37,023 nt of DNA from Bacteroidaceae bacterium (lineage in GTDB: Bacteria; Bacteroidota; Bacteroidia; Bacteroidales; Bacteroidaceae). Positions 8,454-16,906 of the stretch are shown piece after piece (position 1 is the stretch's first letter; each line of letters starts with the position of its first letter). The position numbers were made by a program, and so were the translations under genes. The notes beneath the pieces were generated by a model. That model searched no databases, was not told the DNA's origin, and worked only from the letters and a program-made list of their open reading frames with translations. The DNA lies in assembly GCA_017617635.1 (NCBI GenBank), contig JAFZVW010000028.1:1-37023 (forward strand), given 5' to 3'.

Positions 8454-11363
8454 TTATAGCTTCAATACCAGGCGTCCGTTTACGACGTGTATGCCCTTGG
8501 CCGAGGAATTGACGCGTCGGCCCTGCAGGTCGTAGCATGAACCTACAGTTGTATTGGATGCGGGCCTTTCGGTAACGAATTCAGTAACACCGGTAAAGTC
8601 CTCTCCGTCCAGACTGTCGAAGAATGCCTTGTTGCCCAGCTGTACGTTAACGTCCTGTCCGCCGGCACGCAACTTGATTGTTACGAACAACTGCTCGTTG
8701 TTGATCTTGCCGGCTGTAGGCAGTGGCAGCGTGCCCAGCATGGGACCCACCCACATTGCATCGGCAGGATCGGTACCTGCGGCAATATTCAAATCACCGT
8801 TGTATTCGAACGTTGAATAGTGATGCCCTGTATCTGTGAGACCTACATTCTCGATCAGGATATTGCCGACATACATCGGATCTGAATCTCCGGACTTGAG
8901 AATAAAGTTGTAGAGTGCCAGGTCTATTGTATTGTCGTCGTGGAATGTAATCTGTACCTCGCTGTCCATAGGACCGTTCATATTGCCGTCGACACCGACA
9001 TAGAGATCCTCGGCATAGACCTTGGTTCCTGATGTGGGCATCATCCATGCGGGCTTGGCAAGCTTCCAGATGCTGTACGGAACCTGTACGTTGTACTTCG
9101 TATCAGTATATACGCCTGAGAGCTTGACCTCGTCGTCGGTAGCGTCCCACGTAATGGGGTGAACGCGATTGATTTCCTCGTCAGCAACATTCTCGTCAGA
9201 GGAATGCTTGACCACAACGTAGCACAAATTAACGTAGGTTGCATCGTAGGGGATGACCTCGGGGCTGTAGCTGATGGAAGCCGACTTGAGCCAGTAGGTA
9301 ATCTTGGCTGCCGGTTTTGCAGGCTTGAGGATGTAGTACTGAACCTCGACCTTGTATTCCGAATCGTAGTATGTGCCGGTGATTGACTTCTCGTCATTGG
9401 TCTGGAACCAGTCCAGGGTGGTTGAACGCTGGATTTCCTCGTCCTCGACACCGGCCTTTGAGGAATGCTTGAGAATCACATACGACATCTGTACGGATGT
9501 TGCATCGTATGTCAGGACGGATGGATTGAATGTAACGGAATTGGGCTTCAGCTTGTATGTTATTATAGGTTCGGCATCCTTGCCCAACTCGTTTCCTACC
9601 TCGACCTGAACCAGCTGGCCCATTGTGGACATGAGATTGATGAAGATCTGTACATGCAGCTGCTGGTCGTTCATTTCGCCAGTCAACTGCAGGGGAATTA
9701 CGCCCAGGTACGGGCCCATCCAGAACTTGTCAGGGTCACTGCCCTCGGGGATTGTTATGTTTCCGGTGTATGTGAACTTGCCTGCTGCTATTGTCCTGTC
9801 CCATTCCTGCGCAATGCCCTTGACAGCAATGTTGCCGACAGGAATCTCGTCGCCGTTGCTGATGAGCACAAAGTCGTTCAAGGCAAAGTCTATCACGCCG
9901 TCCTGTCCGTATTTCACGACAACCGTGCATGGCTGCGGATCTCCCTTCTGACCATTGATTATGATGGTTACATTGTCGTCGTAGTTCTTCTGGGTTCCGG
10001 CTGCGGGCCATTCGTGTTCGGGCTCGGGCTCCTCGTCCTTCTCGTATATTGCCATGTAGGTTGCATTGGCGGTCACAATCTCGACTATAGCCGGTGTCCA
10101 TCCCATGAAGGTATAGCCCTCGCGCACGGGATTGTCCGGGATGATTATCCTGTCACCTTCCTTGATCTGTGTGGTGAACAGTGTCTCGCCGTTGTAATTG
10201 AGGAACGTAACGGTATAATATACGTCATCGGGGATTATCTCCTCGTAAGTGGCGGTATAAGTGGCATCGGCCTGTACCGGTGAGACAATATCGGGGTCCC
10301 AGCCTGTAAAGGTATATCCCTCGCGTGCAGGAGCATTGGGGGCAACGACCGGGTCACCTTCCTTTATGGTCCTTGAGGCAATAAGCTGGCCGTCATAGGT
10401 GAGGAATGTGACGGTATAGTATACTGTAGGTTTCCTGAACTGGTATGTGTAAGTATGCTCGGAACTGTTGTCCTGTGCCGTAACATGGACCGTCAGGACG
10501 TATGTACTGGGATTGTACTCGTGTGTAATGGTTGCACCTGCACCGTTGGACTTTAATCCCGAAAGAAGGCTTTCGTCATATTCTTCTTCGACCGAGGTCT
10601 TGCCCAGGATGCTCTTCCCCTTATACATGATTTCGGACAACTCGCTGTTGTACACAAGGGAGATGTCGTCAATATACATATAGTCATCCTTGCTGCCCTT
10701 GCCGGGGATATTGGTCGTGGTGAATGAAACCAGGGCATAGGCAGGATTGTCGGTGCTGACATAATTGAAAGGTATGGTGTATTCGGTCCATTCGTCGTTA
10801 CTGTCTGCAAACAACGCAGCACTGCCGACCATCTGTCCCGTGATACCCTCTCCTGTTGCTATGGGGAACTGGAAACGGCCTTCGCTGTGCAGGTATGCTG
10901 CAATCTGTCCCTTGTTTACACCACTGAAGCGCACCCATACCTTCATTGCGTCGGGGCGTCCGGTCAACGGCATTGCCTGACCGTCAGGAATATTTGTATA
11001 ATTGTAATTGACTGTAGTATTACCCTGGTTGATATTACCCATCTCAACGCAGCCGGTAGTCAGATTACCTGCCAAATTCAGGGTGAGATAATTCTTTGCC
11101 TTGATCAGGACACTGGTCGAACCTGCCGAACCTGTACGTGCCTCGCCCTGTTCCAATGGAGCAGCATACTTAACGGCATTGGCCTTTACCGCACCTGTAC
11201 CTGTAAGATACGAATGCCATGCTACTGGGGCAATTTGAGTCTTATCGTTGTATGTGACGTCTTCCCACTGCTCAAAATCGGCATTCTGTAACTGGAAGAC
11301 ACCCTGTGCACTGGCAGTGACAGCCAGCATACCTATAACAAACAATGTAAATAATTTCTTCAT
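8454..11363 (-). CDS. Large secreted PCMD-like protein with InlB-type repeats, two calycin-like domains and sorting tail
   Basis: A 969-residue protein with a clear signal peptide (MKKLFTLFVIGMLAVTASAQ). Order of parts: PCMD-like N-terminal domain at about 22-238 (NADFEQWEDVTYN, GNLTTGCVEMG, DYMYIDDISLVY); a short Ig-like module; two Listeria-Bacteroides (InlB_B-type) repeats at about 314-440 (VTFLTYDGQ... REGYTFTGWDP and VTFLNYNGE... REGYTFMGWTP); a calycin-like domain at about 454-593; two ~90-residue repeats with PSVLTYDATSVQ and PEVIPYDATYVN; a second calycin-like domain at about 780-925; and a tail CYDLQGRRVN...KGIHVVNGRLVLKL typical of type IX secretion sorting. It is paralogous to the dockerin-bearing protein encoded just downstream. 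It is probably displayed on the cell surface as an adhesin or glycan-binding protein; no catalytic site is recognised. Confidence 0.85.
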   Translation of the reverse strand: MKKLFTLFVIGMLAVTASAQGVFQLQNADFEQWEDVTYNDKTQIAPVAWHSYLTGTGAVKANAVKYAAPLEQGEARTGSAGSTSVLIKAKNYLTLNLAGNLTTGCVEMGNINQGNTTVNYNYTNIPDGQAMPLTGRPDAMKVWVRFSGVNKGQIAAYLHSEGRFQFPIATGEGITGQMVGSAALFADSNDEWTEYTIPFNYVSTDNPAYALVSFTTTNIPGKGSKDDYMYIDDISLVYNSELSEIMYKGKSILGKTSVEEEYDESLLSGLKSNGAGATITHEYNPSTYVLTVHVTAQDNSSEHTYTYQFRKPTVYYTVTFLTYDGQLIASRTIKEGDPVVAPNAPAREGYTFTGWDPDIVSPVQADATYTATYEEIIPDDVYYTVTFLNYNGETLFTTQIKEGDRIIIPDNPVREGYTFMGWTPAIVEIVTANATYMAIYEKDEEPEPEHEWPAAGTQKNYDDNVTIIINGQKGDPQPCTVVVKYGQDGVIDFALNDFVLISNGDEIPVGNIAVKGIAQEWDRTIAAGKFTYTGNITIPEGSDPDKFWMGPYLGVIPLQLTGEMNDQQLHVQIFINLMSTMGQLVQVEVGNELGKDAEPIITYKLKPNSVTFNPSVLTYDATSVQMSYVILKHSSKAGVEDEEIQRSTTLDWFQTNDEKSITGTYYDSEYKVEVQYYILKPAKPAAKITYWLKSASISYSPEVIPYDATYVNLCYVVVKHSSDENVADEEINRVHPITWDATDDEVKLSGVYTDTKYNVQVPYSIWKLAKPAWMMPTSGTKVYAEDLYVGVDGNMNGPMDSEVQITFHDDNTIDLALYNFILKSGDSDPMYVGNILIENVGLTDTGHHYSTFEYNGDLNIAAGTDPADAMWVGPMLGTLPLPTAGKINNEQLFVTIKLRAGGQDVNVQLGNKAFFDSLDGEDFTGVTEFVTERPASNTTVGSCYDLQGRRVNSSAKGIHVVNGRLVLKL

Positions 11364-11407
11364 CTGAAATATATCTTTTTACCTTTTTACCTGTTAACCT
11401 ATATCCG

Positions 11408-12256
11408 TCAGAAGCAATATGCTCCGCCTATTGTTCCGAATATCGGGAACATCTTGAAACGTACTGTGTCGTAATCTCCGGGGAAGATGCTGGTAAAACC
11501 CCAGTCAAGCTTGCCGAATGCTCCGATGTGCTTGGTTATCTTCCAGTCAAACAGCAACTCGATACCAGCCGTGCAGGTAACCATATCCTTGCCAAGACTG
11601 GTGCTGGCTTCCTTGTCAGGACCGAATATATTCTTGTCCTGGGTAGGACCTGAACCGTCGCCATGGTCAACACGAAGATATGCGTCCTCGGCACGCTCTG
11701 CCTCGGGGAATCCGTGAACCGTTGCGTCAAAGTTCTTGGACAGGAACATTTGCATATAAGGACCCATGCTTACATGCCAACGCGGACTCATACGTAATGT
11801 AGCCATTACAGGAATGGTAATGGTCCAGTTGTTGATACTGGTCTCGTTGATACCGGTAAACCATCCTTTCTGCTCTTCGCCATCCAGCACCATCTTTGTG
11901 TAGTAGTTCTTCACCTCGGCCCTGGTAGAAAATCCCTGATTGGCCAACGTGACGCCAATCTTCAGACCCCAACGACGGTTGAACATCTTGTAGCCCTCGA
12001 CACCGACGCTGATGCCACCTTGAGGACTGAACTTCTGAATCTGTCGGATTTCGCGCGGAATAGGCAGCGGCGAATAACCGCCAATACTGTAACCCATCTT
12101 CAACTGAAAGCCGAAGCCTGTACGGCTGGTCGGTCCCCAGCGCTCCCATTTGTCCGCAACGGGAATGGGTGTGTCTACATTAGTTTCCTGAGCCCATATC
12201 GGCAAGGCTGTCAAGCACAAGACGACTACTGTAATATATTTGATTATCCTGTTCAT
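11408..12256 (-). CDS. Outer-membrane beta-barrel (porin-like) protein of the surface operon
   Basis: About 282 residues. An in-frame TTG at 12259 would add one residue, but the ATG at 12256 overlaps the stop of the preceding gene as TGATG, indicating translational coupling, and is preferred. A signal peptide (about 1-23, ending PIWAQ) is followed by alternating amphipathic strands rich in glycine and aromatics (GFGFQLKMGYSIGGYSP, GGISVGVEGYKMFNRRWGLKIGVTLANQG, WHVSMGPYMQMFL, GAFGKLDWGF). It ends in GGAYCF, with the terminal aromatic residue typical of outer-membrane barrels. This fits the small PorT/OMP_b-brl barrel families of Bacteroidetes. Its place directly after a PCMD lipoprotein suggests that the two form a surface complex, with the barrel as anchor or pore. 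No substrate can be inferred. Confidence 0.8.
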   Translation of the reverse strand: MNRIIKYITVVVLCLTALPIWAQETNVDTPIPVADKWERWGPTSRTGFGFQLKMGYSIGGYSPLPIPREIRQIQKFSPQGGISVGVEGYKMFNRRWGLKIGVTLANQGFSTRAEVKNYYTKMVLDGEEQKGWFTGINETSINNWTITIPVMATLRMSPRWHVSMGPYMQMFLSKNFDATVHGFPEAERAEDAYLRVDHGDGSGPTQDKNIFGPDKEASTSLGKDMVTCTAGIELLFDWKITKHIGAFGKLDWGFTSIFPGDYDTVRFKMFPIFGTIGGAYCF

Positions 12257-15200
12257 CAATCCTCGTAATAAATGGTTATACTTTCGATATAGAGTTTGGA
12301 ACCCTCGGCTCCTTCCATATTCTGTCCGTTCCAGCTACTGGTTGCTCCGACAACCATACTGTAGCCGCCGTCTGCCAAGGCTGAGGCATCGACATTGTAT
12401 GTCTCGATCTTGAACTCCAGGTCTGTCAATTCGGTACCTACCTGCTTGCTTGAGCCATGAAGGCGCGCATAACCGGCAATGTTACCGTGAGTAAACAGAT
12501 CAGAGGTAGAGAGTGTGAACTGGCCTCCCATATTACGGTAGAATACACAGTAAATGTCAGGCGCATCGGTCTCACCGGTAGTATAGGTGTTGCCCTTGTA
12601 GTATTTCTCGCCTGGAGTATACTTGGCACGGACCTTCATCTTCGTTGGCTTGTGCCTGAACGGTGCTCCGTAGTGTGCAAGTGACTGGAAGTACGAGACA
12701 CCGCCTGTCATAGCCTGCTGGAGGGTATATGTGTCCATCGTTCCGTTGAACAGCATGCCCGGAACGGTGCGCATCTTCAGCACCGAAGCGTATGTGCTGT
12801 TGTTGGCAGCCGTCTCAAGCAACAACACGCCGGTTCCGTCCTTCCTTGCAGGACACTCGGACACTGATGCTCCGGTGCGGAGAACCTTGTACATAGGATT
12901 CGTCGTTACCCAGGAAGAAGCCAGGTTTGCATCGGTCCATGAGTAGTACCCGCTGGCTGTGCTTCCGTCCTCGAAACTGAAGACGTAACGGGGTTCCTGA
13001 GCAATGTTTGCCCTGACCTTGTATGTAAGCGTCTTCTTACCGAAACGACTCTTGACTGTAAATGTATGGAACTGGCCGTCCGAGAGATTTACCTTCTGAC
13101 CGGATGTAAACACATCTTCATTCTCGTCATCTATTGTCGAGAACTTGGTTGCATGGATAGTGAGAGGCACCGCAGTAACATCAGCATTCCATTTGACAGG
13201 GAACACGACTTCATTTGCCTCGTTTGCCGTCTGGACGCTGTCGGATGCCTGCTTGAATATCTTAAGCGGATTGTCCACGAGAATGCTAAATGACGAAACG
13301 GTGAATTCGGTCTGTTCGGCATACTGGACCTTGACTTTATAGGTATCTGTCTGGGAACCGTCCTGACTGATAACTTTGAACTGATGGAACTGTCCGTCGG
13401 AAAGATCCACATTGCTACCCGAAACGAAATCACTGCCGGCAGCATTCTGAATTGTTGCCCACTTGCTGACATTCAGGGTCAGGGGTACTGATGTGACAAC
13501 GGCATCCCATCTGACGGGGAATATGATTTCGTTGGAAGCAGAAGGTGTCTGCACACTGTCAGCTACGTTCTTGAATATAGTCAGTGGCGACGCTATCTTG
13601 ATACATGCCGACAGGATTGTCGGAACCGGCTGTTCCTCGAACCTGGCACGGACTGTATATATGATTTCAAGTTTGCCCTCGGCATCACGCGCCTTGAACT
13701 TCAACACTTTGTCTTTTGAAAGGTCAACCTTTGTTCCGGAAACAAAGACCTTGCCACCCTCGTCATAAACAGTGTAGCCCTGACCCGGATGTAGGGTCAG
13801 CGGAACAGATTTCATGTCTGCATCCCATTTTACAGGGAACACTATCTCGGTTATGCCCTCTTCCAGGAATTGAATACTGTCTCCTTCTTCAGGGAATAAA
13901 ACTAAGGGATCATCAACAATAATACTGGCAGATGATATTGGAAGTGTTGCATCTCCCTCATCCTCGGGATCCTCGAATACAACCTCGATATTATCCATGA
14001 AGAGCCTGGAATCCAAAGCTCCTTCGAAATATCCGCCACGCCAGCTGCTGGTAGATCCTATTGCGATGCTATAGCCGCGGTTCCTGAGAATGATCGGATC
14101 TATGGTATTTTCCTGTCCTGTCTGGAAGAAATCATAGTTGACAGGTATTGATACATGCTTCCACTCACTTGTAATACCGTGTATCGGGCTGTTTGTAAGT
14201 ACTGGTTCCGGAATATGGCGCTGTTCCTCTTCGTTCCATACCATATTATAGTTGTGTGACAGACGCGCAACACCTTTTATATGTTTATTGGTCAGAACGT
14301 CGTCACCGTCAAGCACTACGGGATTGCCGTCCTCGTCGACATTGCGATAGATTATGCAATACAGATCAGGTTCGTCAACAACACCCGTAATCTCATTTTC
14401 GTTTGTATCCTGGAACTTGGCACCCGGCACATATTTCAGGTCTGCCTCGATGCGAACCGGCTTGTGGGGACACGGAACTCCCATCTTTGTTGCCTTGCGG
14501 GCATCATTCAATGCCTTGCTGGAATCAAACAGACCATTGAACATACTGCCTGCTGCCAGAGGGATATGTACCATCTGTCCGAAAGAGCCTGTACTGCGTG
14601 TATGCAATTCGACACAGTCAGTTCCGTCCATTCCGCCGTTGAAGACTGGAATTGTCGGATACTCGTCAGGCTGTGCACTGCCTCGGCTTAATATATATCC
14701 GGGATTACCGTTCTTCCAAACCGGATCACCTGCACGGAACAGATTCTTAGTGATAGTAGGATCGGTTTCCGTCCAGACATAATAGCCGGGATTTGTGGAG
14801 GTCGTTCCCTGGACTTCATAATTTCCATTAAAAGTGATCAGCATCTCGGTCAACACCGTATATGCCGGCTGATGTTCCATAGAAACTTCGTATGTCTTGC
14901 TCCATTCGCCACTTTCACACCGGACGACAAATTTCTGCACACGCTCGTTGGTGAAATTTACAAGCCGCCCGTTCTCAAAAGGCACCTCTTCACCATCAAT
15001 GACAATATATGCTGTTGAGCCTTTGGAAATCTGGATGTAAACGGGATAGCTTCCTAATGTAGCATTATGCTTTACAGAAAAAACGTGTTTAGTTTCTATG
15101 GGAAGAAAATGGTACGCTGCATCTGATTCGTGATCAAATATTTCCAACGGGTTTTCAAGTTGTACGGAAATCTCGTTGATGTCACATTCTATTTCCAACG

Positions 15201-15282
15201 GAGCCTCTGATATACAGGACACCATGAGAACAGTTGAAGACAACGCCAGTAGCAACGACAATATCAGCAATTTTATCTTCAT
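12256..15282 (-). CDS. PCMD-type surface lipoprotein with duplicated PCMD domain and four Ig-like repeats
   Basis: A 1008-residue protein and first gene of the operon. The N-terminus is a lipoprotein signal with the modified cysteine at residue 23 (LMVSC), followed by CISEAPLE, acidic enough to be compatible with surface export in Bacteroidetes. An Ig-like unit (about 34-145) precedes a first PCMD-like domain (about 146-436: DGTDCVELHTRS, PVRIEADLKYVPGAKF, YSIAIGSTSSWRGGYFEGALDSRLFMDNI). Three tandem ~100-residue units follow (about 447-765), each with an xxxPLxIF, FPVxWxAxxxxVPLT, FxSGxxVxLSxG pattern. A second PCMD-like domain fills about 766-1008 (DGTGVLLLETAANN, PTKMKVRAKYTPGEKYY, YSMVVGATSSWNGQNMEGAEGSKLYIESI). 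PCMD stands for 'putative carbohydrate metabolism domain'; its biochemical activity is not established, so glycan binding is only an inference. Confidence 0.85.
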   Translation of the reverse strand: MKIKLLILSLLLALSSTVLMVSCISEAPLEIECDINEISVQLENPLEIFDHESDAAYHFLPIETKHVFSVKHNATLGSYPVYIQISKGSTAYIVIDGEEVPFENGRLVNFTNERVQKFVVRCESGEWSKTYEVSMEHQPAYTVLTEMLITFNGNYEVQGTTSTNPGYYVWTETDPTITKNLFRAGDPVWKNGNPGYILSRGSAQPDEYPTIPVFNGGMDGTDCVELHTRSTGSFGQMVHIPLAAGSMFNGLFDSSKALNDARKATKMGVPCPHKPVRIEADLKYVPGAKFQDTNENEITGVVDEPDLYCIIYRNVDEDGNPVVLDGDDVLTNKHIKGVARLSHNYNMVWNEEEQRHIPEPVLTNSPIHGITSEWKHVSIPVNYDFFQTGQENTIDPIILRNRGYSIAIGSTSSWRGGYFEGALDSRLFMDNIEVVFEDPEDEGDATLPISSASIIVDDPLVLFPEEGDSIQFLEEGITEIVFPVKWDADMKSVPLTLHPGQGYTVYDEGGKVFVSGTKVDLSKDKVLKFKARDAEGKLEIIYTVRARFEEQPVPTILSACIKIASPLTIFKNVADSVQTPSASNEIIFPVRWDAVVTSVPLTLNVSKWATIQNAAGSDFVSGSNVDLSDGQFHQFKVISQDGSQTDTYKVKVQYAEQTEFTVSSFSILVDNPLKIFKQASDSVQTANEANEVVFPVKWNADVTAVPLTIHATKFSTIDDENEDVFTSGQKVNLSDGQFHTFTVKSRFGKKTLTYKVRANIAQEPRYVFSFEDGSTASGYYSWTDANLASSWVTTNPMYKVLRTGASVSECPARKDGTGVLLLETAANNSTYASVLKMRTVPGMLFNGTMDTYTLQQAMTGGVSYFQSLAHYGAPFRHKPTKMKVRAKYTPGEKYYKGNTYTTGETDAPDIYCVFYRNMGGQFTLSTSDLFTHGNIAGYARLHGSSKQVGTELTDLEFKIETYNVDASALADGGYSMVVGATSSWNGQNMEGAEGSKLYIESITIYYED

Positions 15283-15333
15283 ATCAAACCTCTTGTTTCT
15301 ATGTTATTTTTAGCAGTTATTTTAATTTGGGGG

Positions 15334-15367
15334 CAAAATTACACTTTTTCTTCCGCGTGTGCACAAA
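15334..15367 (-). promoter_or_regulatory. Probable promoter of the PCMD surface operon
   Basis: Minus strand: TTTG at 15367-15364, a 22-base spacer, then TAATTTTG at 15341-15334, a TAnnTTTG-type -7 box. It lies about 50 bases upstream of the ATG at 15282. The spacer is slightly longer than the usual 19-21. Confidence 0.5.
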
Positions 15368-15419
15368 GAAAAGGATAAAATACACCTTTTTACCATAATG
15401 ACACCAAAAAAAAGTGATT

Positions 15420-16154
15420 TCAACGAGAAAGACTGTTTTTCCCGTATTGTTCTACCCAAGCCCTGATAATACGTATATCCGATACGGGGCGGTCATTGGA
15501 ATCTGTCCTTGCCTGTTGTATCCTGTCTACCACATCAAGCCCTTCGATTACCTCGCCAAAGACTGTATATTCACCGTCCAGATGGGGTGTTCCTCCTACC
15601 ATCTGATAGTCATCTGTCATAAAATGATTGTATTCATAGCCTTTTTCTTCCCATGAAGAACGTATTTTGTTGAGAGAGGCGGGACCCATTTTCCTACCCC
15701 AGACAATATAGAACTGACAACCGCTGCTCCGGCGCTCGGGATTGACATCATCGCCTTCACGGGCGGCTGCCACCATGCCACGCCTGTGATACAGGTCCGG
15801 CAAACAGAATTCAGGCGGCAAGGTATAGCCTACATCTCCTTCACCCAGAAGGGCTCCCGACGGAGCAGTTTTGCTATAGGGATCACCACCCTGAATCATA
15901 AAATCCCTGATTACACGATGGAAGAGGGTTCCATCATAGAAACCCTGAGCTACAAGTTTCAGGAAGTTATCCCTATGAATAGGAGTTTCGTCCATAAGCG
16001 CCATGCGGATTGTACCCATAGTCGTTTCAAGACGTACAACACTTCTCCGCTCCTTGCGTTTGGCTTCAGCAGACGTACACACAAGAAAGACTGTAGTTAA
16101 AACAACAGTAACCCTGAAACAAAAACAAGCAAGGAATCTTTTGGTGTTAAACAT
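15420..16154 (-). CDS. Cyclophilin-type peptidyl-prolyl cis-trans isomerase, exported
   Basis: A 244-residue protein. A hydrophobic signal (about 9-28) ending near CTSAEA suggests export to the periplasm. The cyclophilin fold is clear: VRLETTMGTIRMALMDE as first strands, HRDNFLKLVAQGFYDG, then FHRVIRDFMIQGGDP with catalytic-type Arg80 and Gln88, GCQFYIVWG, and LDGEYTVFGEVIEGLDVVDRI near the end. It catalyses proline isomerisation in folding envelope proteins. An insertion around residues 145-190 (GRKMGPASLNKIRSSWEEKGYEYN...) is longer than in minimal cyclophilins but is common in Bacteroidetes versions. It is transcribed divergently from the dcw cluster, from its own promoter at 16185-16215. 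No obvious terminator follows. Confidence 0.92.
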   Translation of the reverse strand: MFNTKRFLACFCFRVTVVLTTVFLVCTSAEAKRKERRSVVRLETTMGTIRMALMDETPIHRDNFLKLVAQGFYDGTLFHRVIRDFMIQGGDPYSKTAPSGALLGEGDVGYTLPPEFCLPDLYHRRGMVAAAREGDDVNPERRSSGCQFYIVWGRKMGPASLNKIRSSWEEKGYEYNHFMTDDYQMVGGTPHLDGEYTVFGEVIEGLDVVDRIQQARTDSNDRPVSDIRIIRAWVEQYGKNSLSR

Positions 16155-16184
16155 AATATTTGACTAATTACATTTAATCTGCGG

Positions 16185-16215
16185 CAAAGATACGGAAAAA
16201 TTCCCCACCGACAAA
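16185..16215 (-). promoter_or_regulatory. Promoter of the cyclophilin gene
   Basis: Minus strand: TTTG at 16215-16212, a 19-base spacer, then TATCTTTG at 16192-16185, a near-ideal Bacteroidetes promoter about 30 bases upstream of the ATG at 16154. Confidence 0.75.
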
Positions 16216-16369
16216 TTTTAGATTTCGTATTTTTCCTTATTCGGGCTTTTATTTCAATAAATTACATAGAACAAAGCCATTCTATCGACAAATACACAGA
16301 GCAACCCCCCTAAACTCATTATAGATGCAAATAAATAGTTTTAACTTCGATCAAAAATAATTAAAAAAG

Positions 16370-16403
16370 TTAGTGGGGAATTGTGGAGAAAATTGTATAT
16401 TTG
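16370..16403 (+). promoter_or_regulatory. Probable promoter of the dcw cluster
   Basis: TATATTTG at 16396-16403 fits the TAnnTTTG -7 box, with a weaker TTAG at 16370-16373 upstream (22-base spacer). The expected start at about 16409 leaves a leader of about 27 bases before mraZ. No other good promoter was noticed before ftsZ, so this one may serve most of the cluster. Confidence 0.5.
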
Positions 16404-16435
16404 CGACAAAATTCGATTATACAAGGAACACGCAC

Positions 16436-16888
16436 ATGAGATTTACAGGCAACATCGATGCAAAAATGGACGAGAAGGGACGTGTCTTCCTTCCTGCCGT
16501 TTTCCGCAAAGTGATGCAACGTGAGGGCGTAGAAGGACTGATTCTTCGCCGTGACGTATTCCAGAAGTGTCTGGTCTTATATCCCGAGAATGTCTGGAAC
16601 ACCCAAGTGGATGCAATCACGCAACGGACAAATATGTTTGACAGCAACGGACGTGCTGCACTGCGCGGATTTGTAGCCGGGGCTGAAAGCGTCAGCATGG
16701 ACAGTAACGGGCGCATTCTGATACCGCAAAGGTATGCTGAAATTGCTGGTTTGGAATATGAAGTACGCTTCATAGGTGTTGATGACACGATTGAAATATG
16801 GAACCGTCAAACAGCCATAGATTTACTCTCACGCACAGACGAATTGGCACAGAGTTTGGAGAACCTGATGAACCCAAAGGCAGAATAA
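16436..16888 (+). CDS. mraZ: Cell-division regulator MraZ
   Basis: A 150-residue protein, the normal length of MraZ. The open frame extends upstream to 16373, but the family's start is the ATG at 16436 (MRFTGNIDAKMDEKGR); the extra 21 codons cover the promoter. Two SpoVT-AbrB-like repeats are visible, each with the DxxGR signature: DEKGRVFLPAVFR near 12-24 and DSNGRILIPQRY near 91-102. MraZ forms ring-shaped oligomers that bind repeated boxes in front of the dcw cluster and regulate it; here it is the first gene of that cluster, 18 bases before rsmH. Confidence 0.95.
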   Translation: MRFTGNIDAKMDEKGRVFLPAVFRKVMQREGVEGLILRRDVFQKCLVLYPENVWNTQVDAITQRTNMFDSNGRAALRGFVAGAESVSMDSNGRILIPQRYAEIAGLEYEVRFIGVDDTIEIWNRQTAIDLLSRTDELAQSLENLMNPKAE

Positions 16889-16906
16889 CAGGACTGCAGA
16901 GAAGAT

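Noticed and set aside
15380-15425. Terminator of the cyclophilin gene
   Set aside because: There is a run of T on the minus strand just past the stop, but no convincing GC-rich stem before it.
16373-16435. N-terminal extension of mraZ by 21 residues
   Set aside because: The extension covers the TATATTTG promoter box, and the family sequence starts at the ATG at 16436.
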